The notes under the pieces: model-generated | The model's input: the letters and a program-made list of their open reading frames with translations, nothing else | Told to the model about the DNA's origin: nothing | The model's database searches: none | Made by a program: the position numbers and the translations under genes | Assembly (NCBI RefSeq): GCF_020497125.1 | Contig: NC_059072.1 | Coordinates: 271,294,045-271,358,044 of the forward strand | Direction: 5' to 3' | DNA length: 64,000 nt | Source: Mauremys mutica | Lineage: Eukaryota > Chordata > Testudines > Geoemydidae | Shown: piece by piece, positions 55,462-64,000 of the stretch | Numbering within the stretch: the stretch's first letter is position 1 | How the letters are laid out: every line of letters starts with the position of its first letter

Positions 55462-56104
55462 ACCCAGGCCAGTCATGGGTGCAGCTGTCAAGATGCTCGA
55501 CCCGCCTCAATCCTCAAGCAAGACGACTGTATCATACACACACCATCTGTGTGTCGGTCTGTGACTAGGAAGTTCCGGATTTCACTGTCCTGTTCCCATT
55601 GCCACTCACCAGTCACCGCCGGACTTTTGACTTGTGCAAATGTTATTTTCCCCAAAACTGGAAAATGCCTGTGCAGGACTTCTTTTGAAGTGGGGAGACT
55701 GGTGCACAACAGTCACCACACTATCCTTGACAGATAGAAGACTTGAAACCAATGGCATGGACACCAGGACAATTGGAGATCCTCTATCTGCTGCAGCCTT
55801 CATCCACCTTCACTGCCATTGTAACATTACACAACAGTTTCACCTCCATTGTGCAGTTATCCTCCATCTGCTCTGCTGTTAGGGACTTCTTGGATCACAC
55901 ATTGTCTGAAATTTCACCCTTGACCGTTCTGCCATGGGTGACCCTAAGGGAGTACATGACTCCAGGGAGCATTGCTTTCAGGGTCATTCAGACATGCAAG
56001 CCCCTCCACCACTACAAAAATACTTACACTATCAGTCCTAATTCCAGTTATTGCTCAACTTTCTATCATATCATCTCTCTAATCTATCAAGCAGACAATG
56101 TATT
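55462..56104. other. Unassigned, possibly upstream part of the minus-strand retroelement
   Basis: On the minus strand the text contains THRWCVYDTVVLLED and SSILTAAPMTGLGPH in broken frames, which looks like decayed coding DNA. I associate the second piece with the 5' part of the same retrotransposon class as 52200-55290 but cannot confirm it. There is no other recognisable feature. Confidence 0.3.
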
Positions 56105-56440
56105 CTAAAACCTTTGCACTTGTAGCACTTGGGTAAAAGCTATCAAAACTGATAAATAAGCAGGAACCAGCATCCTTCATTCTTGATTTCAAGAAAAGAA
56201 ACTGATTGTGGAAAAGTCCAGTAAATACATCAGTCACCTTAAGGAGTGCCAGTGGTGGTACAATGGCCAGCAACTATCAGGCGCATATGTAACAAATAGA
56301 AAAATGGGGAATCTGATAACAGTGAGTATAAATTGGCAGTTGGGAAATGCAGGCAATTGATAAAGGAAGCTAAAGACATCACTGAAAACTCTATGGCCAG
56401 TATGGTTAAGAATAAGAAGGAATTCTTTAAATATACCAGT

Positions 56441-57201
56441 TGTTGTCAGAGTGGTACCGGTGTGGTGCTCTGCTCTCTCCAATGTTGATATCACTCGGCT
56501 GCGTGCGTGAGCTCCCTCTGTGTGCTGCCCCAGCTCTGCACAGATAGCTGACACAGCAGACCCGACGAGAACCCCCAATAACCACAGAGTCCAGTAAGAT
56601 GCAAAGTCACGTCGACTAGGTTTATTGCGACCTCGGACACAATGGCAGTTCCCCGTAGATTACTTAGTCTACCGGGCATACTACGAGAAACTGCCTCTTG
56701 GCAATGGACTCAGCTCAGTCAGTGGCGGGAGTTTCCACTGCCCCCTCGGCTAGACAAAGACACCACCCCAAGGATGCATTCTTATACACAGATACAAACA
56801 AGTTACACATCACACCTGACGTATTGAGGTGCAACCCCTCTACGTAGCAAGGTACAACCCCTCTACGTATTAAGGTCCCGCCTCTCACCTTGTACATGTT
56901 GGTTCGATCAAAACAACTCTATCCATCATATTACCCTTTTGCCCCTGTCATTGGGATGGGCCAGCCTGTTCTTTGTTATCTGTGTGGAATGTGCAAGTAT
57001 GTGAATGTTCTGATATCTAGTGTTCAGTACCTTTTAGGTATGTATCTTTTTGCAGCATCAGCCCTTTCCTTGCTTCTGTGAGCAGGGCCTGCCTCTGGCT
57101 CACAGCTTAACTTTGCTTTGTGTTAGCAAAGTCTTGACCATTACTTTAGTTCAGGCCTCAGGCCTCATATTGGGCCTTTATCAGGGCCTGCACTTACTAC
57201 A
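56441..57201 (-). repeat. Solo LTR of an endogenous retrovirus, minus strand
   Basis: On the minus strand it runs TGTAGTAAGTGCAGG...CTCTGACAACA (TG...CA), 761 bases. Target duplications CCAGT lie at 56436-56440 and 57202-57206, typical for retroviral integration. A TATA box in GTGTATAAGAATGC (plus 56775-56789) and an AATAAA in GCAATAAACC (plus 56621-56626) lie about 150 bases apart in the right order. Upstream of the TATA box is a direct repeat of about 22 bases (plus 56829-56850 and 56851-56872, core ACAACCCCTCTACGTA), like U3 enhancer repeats. Internal genes are absent: a recombined remnant. Confidence 0.88.
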
Positions 57202-57745
57202 CCAGTATTAGACAAAGATGGTAAAACGGTCAATTGTGATGCAGAAATAACAAAACAGTCAGTAGTCAACAGTATTTCTGTTCTGTGTTTGGAAAAAAGG
57301 ATGATATGTTCATATCTTATAAAAAAAAGTGATCTATCTTAAAGTGATAAAGAAATACTTTCTATGCCCTCAGTGACTTGTAAAACAGCAACTATTAAAT
57401 TTAAACATTTTAAAATATCCTGGACGAGATAACCTGTACCCAAGACTAGTTAAACAAAATAGTTGAGGAGCTCTCTAAACCCACTAATATCAATTTTTAA
57501 CAAACTGTGGAAGTTCCAGAGGACTGTAAAAAGCTTATATTTATGAAGTATAAATTAGATGAAATGGGTAAGTATAGGACTATTCATTTGACATTGATCA
57601 CATGCAAAATCATTGAAAGGCTGGTACGGGACACAATCAGTAAAGAATCAAATTATGTTAGTATAATTATTGTCATTCAACATGATTTTATGGAAAAAAA
57701 GGTCTTGTCAAACAAGCAAACTTGATATTGATTTTGATGTGATTA

Positions 57746-57812
57746 CAAGTTTGGTTGCTACAGGTAACTGTGTTGACATAATACATACTATGACAGACCC
57801 AGGCCAGTGGGG
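57746..57812 (+). repeat. Donor of a 67-bp local duplication
   Basis: It covers the last 42-44 bases of L3-like reverse transcriptase before the MITE insertion and the first bases of that MITE. The copy is at 55395-55461. Because this locus has the complete MITE with both target duplications and continuous LINE coding context, it is the donor. Confidence 0.85.
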
Positions 57813-58168
57813 TACAGGAGTCTGGTAGAGGGCAAATATACTGGTCACTGGATGAATAGTTTTCTGTTCCCTGAGTGACCAGAGCAGGGGCTGCACTAGA
57901 GTAATCAGGAACTTGCTAGAACCAATTAAGGCAGACAGGCTGATTAGAACACCTGCAGCCAATCAAGGCAGGCTAATCAGGGCACCTGGGTTTAAAAAGG
58001 AGCTCACTTAAGTTTGTGGTAGGTGTGTGAGTGTGAATGTGAGTGTGCGTGCGCTGCTGGAGGACTAAGGAGTACAAGCGTTATCAGACACCAGGAGGAA
58101 GGTCACTGAGGTAAGCAAATCTACCAATAAGCGCAGGACCCACCAAGGTAGAGGAGAAACTTTGTCAG
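57788..58168. mobile_element. hAT-type non-autonomous element
   Basis: Left end CTATGACAGACCCAGGCCAG; right end inverted CTGACAAAGTTTCTCC. Exact 8-bp duplications AATACATA at 57780-57787 and 58169-58176. The LINE frame reads directly from one flank to the other (...DIIHT then YIDFCKAID), confirming insertion. The interior holds a TATA-like GGTTTAAAAAGGAGC (about 57988-58002) and GTGAGTGTGAATGTGAGTGT. 381 bases, no coding frame. Confidence 0.78.
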
Positions 58169-59235
58169 AATACATAGACTTCTGTAAGGCAATTGACTTA
58201 GTCCAATATGATATTCTGATAAAACATACTATACAAAAATCAATGTAGCCCATGTTAAATGGATTAAAAACTAGTAGACTGATAGATTGCTAAAACTGTT
58301 TATAAATGGGGAACAGTTGCCCATTGGAGGTCTTAGTGCAGTGGAGCAGGGATCTGTTCTTGGCCCAAAGTTAGTCAATACCTTTGTCAAAGATCTGAAA
58401 AAAATATATAAAATCATCACTGGTAAATTCTGCAGAAGGCACAAACATTGATGGAGTGGTTTTATAATGATGGGGAGCAAGTCTGATATGTATTGCTGTA
58501 TTGGGCTTATTTCAACAATGTGCATTTTAATACAGCCATATGCAAGATCATGAATCTAGGAATAAAAAAAAGTAGTGAGAATCAAGAAGAATGTGGTGAC
58601 ACTGAAAAGGATTTCAGGATCATAATAGATAACCAACTGAATATAGCTCCCAGTGCAATGCTGTTGATAAGGGGGTGGATGCAATGCTCAAATATAAGCA
58701 AGGGAATATTGAAGAGGAGTAGGGAAGTGGTATTACCTCTGTATACCACATTAGTGAGACCATTACTGGGATACTTTGTCTTGTTCTGGTGTCTATGTTT
58801 CAAAAGGATATTGAAAAATTAGAGGATTCAGAACAGAGCTACAAGAATGAGTTGTTGTATGGAAAATAAGCTTTATAGCAAAAGAAACTCAACCTATTTA
58901 GTTTATCCAAGAGAAAAGCTACTTACACAGGGAAGAGATTTCTGACAGTAGGCAGCTCTTTAACTTGAAAGCAAAAAGCATAATGAGATTCAATTGTGGG
59001 AAGCTGAGGATAGACAAAGGCACAGTAGTCATAGGTATAGTAGTCATAATATCCATTTGTGAGGATAACTAACCACTGGAACAAATTACCTAGAGATGTG
59101 GTGGATTCCCCATCACAAAAAAATCAAGACTGGATATTTTTATAAAATATATGTTATATGTAACTATGTGCTATATCACAAAATAAAAGTTATGGCTTGA
59201 TGCAAAATTAATGGGTGAGGTTAACGGTTCCTTCC

Positions 59236-61129
59236 AGCCTTAAAATCTATATGTCAATGACCTTTGTAAAATCTAGGAATCATATAGCTAGACAACTATT
59301 GTCCTGCATTACAGGTGCTAACATGGAACTCATAGGATGGGAGGCATTCCAGCTGCTGTTTGCATCCAGGAAGAAATTCCTTTTGTTTTGGTTAGATGGA
59401 GGATTTGTCCTCCACAGGAGCTAAAGGGTTTTTCTTTACTTCTCCCCACCCCCACCCCGCCATTTGCTTTCATAAATGAATAAAATATAAAAACAGTAAA
59501 TTTATACTTCAGCTGTTTGTTTTTAGAAACACAGTACTCTTTAAGGTCAACCACACAGAGGCCAGACCTGACCTATCTGGTAGAGAGCTAATACTGTAAT
59601 GGTTATGACATTTTCCTGAGCAGAACTGAGGGAGGGCAAAGGTCTTTGTAGTGTATGCAGGTGGAAACTGTTCAAATTATACAACGCAGTTAGATAGCTG
59701 AGAAAAGTTGGCTGGACATGGGGAAGGATAGAAAAAGAAAGTATTACTGCTCTGCCTTCTAAAATCACGCTACAGAAGCACACCAAAAGAACAATATGTA
59801 CATCAGACAAATACATATTATTTGTCACAACTGGAATAGCTCCTAAGAAATGTGAACCTCAGGCCTTGTAAAAATGCAGTGACTGCTTTAGGCCCACTTT
59901 CTAAGGGATTCTGTAAGGGAATTCAAGCTCATCACAAGCTTAGTGGAAAGACTACCCATTTGTAAGTAGGTAGGTGTATGCTCAGAATCATCAGGTAATA
60001 ACTCTCTGCTGCTTAGCTGGCTGAGGCAAGAAGGGGCAGGTGGAATGTGCTAATTATCTGTCATTCATCCTTCTGAAGCAATGACTTTAGGAAAGGTCAT
60101 GAACTGATTTAACTAATTAAATGTTTGCACCTTTAATTCTGCCACCTAATGTTTCTATACAGAATTGCAAGGAATTTTGAACTAAGTTCCCCCCAAAATA
60201 CTACACACACAGCCAAACCTGAGTGTCACTGAAGTAAGTGTTAAAACTCCACGTGACTTTATTGGGAACAGAATTTGACCCACAGTTTCACATGGATGCC
60301 ATACCCTTATTGGGCATTGATTCCTTCAGAGCATTTCACTTTAAATAATGTAAATATGCAGAAATTATAGAGGATGAATTGATCTTCAACATCTTAGCAT
60401 TACATAAATTGAAGACAAATGTACCTAAAATGATATAAACAGGCAAAATGTCACAGTGCTTTATTGCAATGCTCATTGTACACCTGAAAATCTAACACAG
60501 AAAACTGCAATTTGCTCATCCTCTGAAGAGACAAGCGTCTTGCATAATGGAACAGTCTAATTCCTAATAGTTCAATCTCAAAAGCTAATTTAAACTTTTT
60601 ATGGACTTGAAAAACTGATCTTTGAAGGTCCTTAATGAGATTATACTCATTCATAATAGCAACAGGACAGGTAATCTTTTCCAATTTTCCTTTTGCATCC
60701 AATGGGTAATTATAGAGAACAGAAGGGCTTGTTCGTACTGTGCATATGGATTTGAATTTTTGTCCTGTTAGATGAAATGGAGACATTATATTCACAGCCA
60801 TTCATGGAATCAATAGCAAAATAAATGCACCTGTCTTGAACCCATCATTTATACCTATGCTTACAAGGTCATAGATGCACCCTCCAGCCACATATGGATA
60901 CCCTACATAAGCGATGAACACACAAGAAAATGTAAGAGATCAAAACAGGGATGAGTTTAAAGCAATCCAAGGTGAGTTAATAAAGTGAAGATTCATTTGC
61001 ACATGCTGGCAACTTTCAAAAGTCTTTCTGACTATACCAGAGTAAGCAAGCAATACTACAGGATCCACTCAGGAGTCAGTGGTAGATGGGAACAACAGAT
61101 TTACCCTACTGGATCAGACTCATAATCCA
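59236..61129. other. Unassigned stretch
   Basis: No gene recognised. The minus-strand frame at 60451-60801 (116 residues) is the longest here. It is rich in hydrophobic and basic residues and lacks a motif, so I do not call it a gene. Confidence 0.35.
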
Positions 61130-62110
61130 TATACTCTAGTATCTTGTCACCAACCTGGCCAGCTTGAGAGGAAGTAGAAGAAATAAAGAGATTGGTTTAA
61201 ATCCTGAAGCATGAGGTTTAGTAACCCTTCAAAAACATTTTAATCATTATTAATTAGTGTAACTTTGGGATATTCTTGACATCCATATACATATCCAGTA
61301 CCTCCTTGAATCTTTCTTGGTTCTTAGCCTCACTGTGTGGCACTGAGTTCCAAAATCTAATTCTACGCCATGTGAACAAAAATATTTATCGGTTTTTAAA
61401 TTTGCCACCTTTTCAGTTTCATTGACTGTCCCCTTATTATGTTATAAGACAGAGAGAACAGAAATTCCTGATCCACCTTCTCTATAGCATTCATTATTTT
61501 ACATACATGTTCCAACTTATTCATTTTTTTTCTAAGATAAGCAATCCCAACTTTTCAATTTATCTTCATATGGGAGTTTTTTCATTCCCCTAGCCATCCT
61601 GGCCACCTTTTTCTGAACTCTCTTCAATCCTACAATATCTTTTTTGACATGGCTGACCAGTATGGCAGTGTATTCCAGATGAGGGAGAACCACTGATTTG
61701 TATAATATCATTAGAATATTCTCTACATTATTCTCCATCCAATTCCTTATGCAACCATTTTTTGGCTTGCTTTTTTTTTTACTGCTACTGTACATTGAGC
61801 AGAGGTCTTGTTTGAGGAGTCCAAAGTGATGCTCAGGTCCTTTTCCTGAGTAGGTAATGTTAGTTTAGAACCCTGTATAGTATATGAATATTTCAGCTTT
61901 TTCCCTGCAATGTGCATTATTTTAAATGTATAAACATGGAATTTCTTCTGCCATAATATTGTCCTTTCAGCTAGCTTGAGTAGGTTCCTCTGAAGTTCCT
62001 CATTGTCCACTCTACAACTTGACTACTCTAAATAATTTTGTGTCACCTCTAAGTTTTAGCTCTTCACTGCTCACCCCCTTTTCGAGATCCTTAATATATG
62101 AAATGGTTCT
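61130..62110 (-). mobile_element. L3-like LINE 3' part, minus strand
   Basis: On the minus strand: MDNEELQRNLLKLAERTILW then QKKFHVYTFKIMHIAGKKLK (61747-62010), LPTQEKDLSITLDSSNKTSA, then MILYKSVVLPHLEYTAILVS and HVKKDIVGLKRVQKKVARMA (61532-61795), ending in the tail with CTTATAACATAATAAGGGGA. These are the ordered C-terminal motifs of CR1-group reverse transcriptases (W.. KFN..K...MH.G, QE.DLG, Y...V.P.LEY, L..VQ..). Frameshifts and a poly-T expansion at 61768-61779 interrupt it. Confidence 0.8.
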
Positions 62111-64000
62111 GATCTTCTCCACTGTAGCTTTTTACTTAAGCATGAGTAGGTCTGAAAAATGAAATTCCTGCCATACAGTGTATTACCCATTATCTTAATA
62201 TAGGAGTCAACAGCCACAAAGTTAATGGAGGTTAAATATGACATAGTGTTGAACTATGTTTCAATTACATTTTCTTCCACCAGACCACATCTTCAAGAAT
62301 TCATGAATCTTTCACTCTTCCTTATTAAGACCTTTACCCCAGCCACAGAGATCACCTTCCAGCAAAGAAGGGTTGGATATAACTCCCTCCAGAGACTGTC
62401 AATACTGCTTCCAGTATGGGTCAAAGGGTCTTGCTAAGAGACACCAAAGTACTTACTCGCTCCCAATCCTTATTGACCTTGACATTCGGCAATTGCATGG
62501 AGGTTTTTGGGGGCCCAGGGCAAAATCTGTAACTGAGGCCCCTCATATTTAAAAAAAAAAAATTACCACTGAGGGGAGGCCTCCTGTGTGGGGGGGCATG
62601 CACACATATGGGCGTACGTGCATGTGATGGAGTGTGAGATCACTCCCCGGATGTGGCTCCTGTTCTGCAGAGCTAGGACCAGCTCCCCACTCTGGATGAT
62701 GTGACCTGTTGTGTGGGGTTGCAGTGTCTCACTTTGACCCAACAGTCCATCCACCATCAACGGAGAGGCTGCTGGGGCAACTTGAATGATGCTGCAATCC
62801 CATGCACCAGGTCGCAACACCCAGCATGGGGAGCCAGCCAGACTAGCCTTCATGTTTGGGGGGCTCTCTTTTGTTCTCCTCTCTAGGTGGCCCTGGCAGA
62901 CCACACTTCTTAGTCTGACCTAATTAATTAGTTTCATTTCAGGTTTTCTTAACTATGAAATCTTACTTGCTACTGAAATTCCCAAATTTTGCTTAAAATA
63001 AATCTTTAATAATAGCTGGAAATATTTTCACTTCTACTGCTGATTTTTTTAACAGATAGGCATGGCTACCTCAAATGTGCTACTTAGTATTCTTTTCATT
63101 AGGTTGCACTCCGTAGAGTAATTTATGTAACATGTTGTAAGACTTAGAACAAGCAAGGATATTACTATTGAGGTAATCCCTTGATTTAAGACAAACTGTG
63201 AATTACTATACAGAGAAAGTTCAGTCATTTTGGTCAGCATCTCATTTTTGCAATTTAATGAACTACTCCCACTGGCAAGGATACTTATTCACAAGCTAAT
63301 AGGAATATTGCTGAAGATATTATTTACACAGAAAGTTAACAGATGAATAGAAATAAGATATTATTATTGCATGTAAAACATCTGCTAGCTCTGCTTTACA
63401 TGGTGATGTGCACAACAGGAAAAAACAAACAAAAAACCCCACTCTGGTAATTTATCTCCCAGATTTTATGGAGGTCAATAAAGATATAAACAGAACTGTG
63501 AACTTTTCTTGGTGCTGTATTCAACAGGCATCCAGTTCACAGACTAGAAAGACAGCACCATGGGTCCGTGGCACCCTATACTGCTGCATAAATACGTTAC
63601 TATGAACAAACTGGATAATTTTTAAGGTCAGTAGTTTCATTCCTCAGAACAGCACTTTGCATGAAACAAACCTTTAGGTCTCATTCAGATTTTAGTGAAT
63701 GCTAGTCATATAAAAATAGCATAATTAGAGCACTGAGATCTGTATCAGTGGATACTGAATTTTCTGTACATACTGTATGAATAAAGGAATATTTAAGGAA
63801 CGTGCTTGGTAGAGAAATTATAGTATACAAATGTGATTTACAGCTGATCTTGAGAATGTCAGTACTGCCCTAGTGAAGTTAATATTTTAAAGTGATATGA
63901 ATCATTACAGACTTCAAATAAAATTACATGATTTAATGCCAGTGTTTGTAAAACACCGTGATTTTGTGTCATCATCAGCAGCACACATGCAGGATTTCAG
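62111..64000. other. Unassigned stretch to the window end
   Basis: No gene recognised. 62500-62600 contains GGGGGCCCAGGGCAAAATCT and an A-run, probably a dispersed repeat related to 49905-50100. The rest is AT-rich without clear structure. Confidence 0.35.

Larger units (their letters stand above)
56105..59235 (+). mobile_element. L3-like (CR1-group) LINE with two inserts
   Basis: Pieces of one plus-strand LINE: linker region at 56150-56440 (MVKNKKEFFKY); reverse transcriptase start at 57202-57789 (ILDKDGKTVN, EVPEDCKKLIF, YRTIHLTLITCKIIERLVRD); motif DFCKAIDLVQYDIL at 58177; LGIKKSSENQEECGD...EKDFRIIIDNQLN at 58556-58660; and VVLPLYTTLVRPLLGYFVLF at 58720-58800. An LTR (56441-57201) and a hAT-type MITE (57788-58168) divide it, each with its own target duplication, so the reading order is recovered across them. 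Old, dead copy; ends approximate. Confidence 0.8.

Noticed and set aside
57788..58168. Interpreting this segment as a solo LTR because of TGACAG...TGTCAG ends and a TATA-like word
   Set aside because: The exact 8-bp duplication AATACATA is longer than retroviral duplications (4-6) and fits hAT insertion better. An LTR is not completely excluded.
60451..60801. 116-residue minus-strand frame
   Set aside because: No start context, motif or neighbouring exon signals. The length is possible by chance in 2 kb of such sequence.

Overview
This window looks like intergenic DNA from a non-avian sauropsid, most probably a turtle (a crocodilian is the main alternative). That inference rests on repeat content I recognise: CR1 and L3-like LINEs with typical 3' ends, many hAT and Harbinger foldback MITEs, DIRS-like and gypsy-like fragments, and retroviral-type solo LTRs. 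I found no intact host protein-coding gene, tRNA or rRNA gene, or CRISPR array. Every coding trace I can name is a decayed mobile-element gene, and most open frames are chance frames in repeats.

Layout. 24-4882 is a TAA-flanked Harbinger transposon with a plus-strand transposase remnant and a two-exon Myb/SANT-like gene on the minus strand; extra module copies make it look composite. 5187-7588 is a 5'-truncated CR1 with a nearly continuous endonuclease/reverse transcriptase frame. 9.1-13.2 kb holds three hAT-type MITEs with 8-bp target duplications, a purine-rich tandem array and an LTR-like segment. 15.2-17.1 kb is a minus-strand L3-like LINE interrupted by a 176-bp inverted copy of sequence from 11.4 kb. 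19.85-20.4 kb carries a gypsy-like gag relic, and 22.7-23.9 kb a large hAT-like non-autonomous element. 26-30 kb contains L3 fragments, MITEs and an LTR. 32-38 kb contains Harbinger, mariner-type and hAT-type MITEs and a CR1 tail. 38.6-41.6 kb is a minus-strand DIRS-like ORF1 relic pierced by other repeats. 45.05-45.65 kb is a tandem pair of Harbinger MITEs sharing one TAA. 47.36-49.04 kb is a second CR1. 52.2-55.3 kb is a decayed non-LTR retrotransposon on the minus strand. 56.1-59.2 kb is a plus-strand L3-like LINE into which a solo LTR and a MITE inserted. 61.1-62.1 kb is another L3-like LINE.

The most interesting signals are two local templated insertions: 11417-11592 to 16277-16452 (inverted, 5 mismatches in 176) and 57746-57812 to 55395-55461 (direct, 1 mismatch in 67). 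Each copy spans a junction between a MITE and its insertion site, so each can be traced to one donor locus. Next come the composite Harbinger element with an unexplained third reading frame, and the tandem MITE pair. Two AT-rich, repeat-poor stretches (26.63-27.06 and 35.09-35.59 kb) are guesses for conserved non-coding elements. Repeat family names come from pattern recognition, not a database search.
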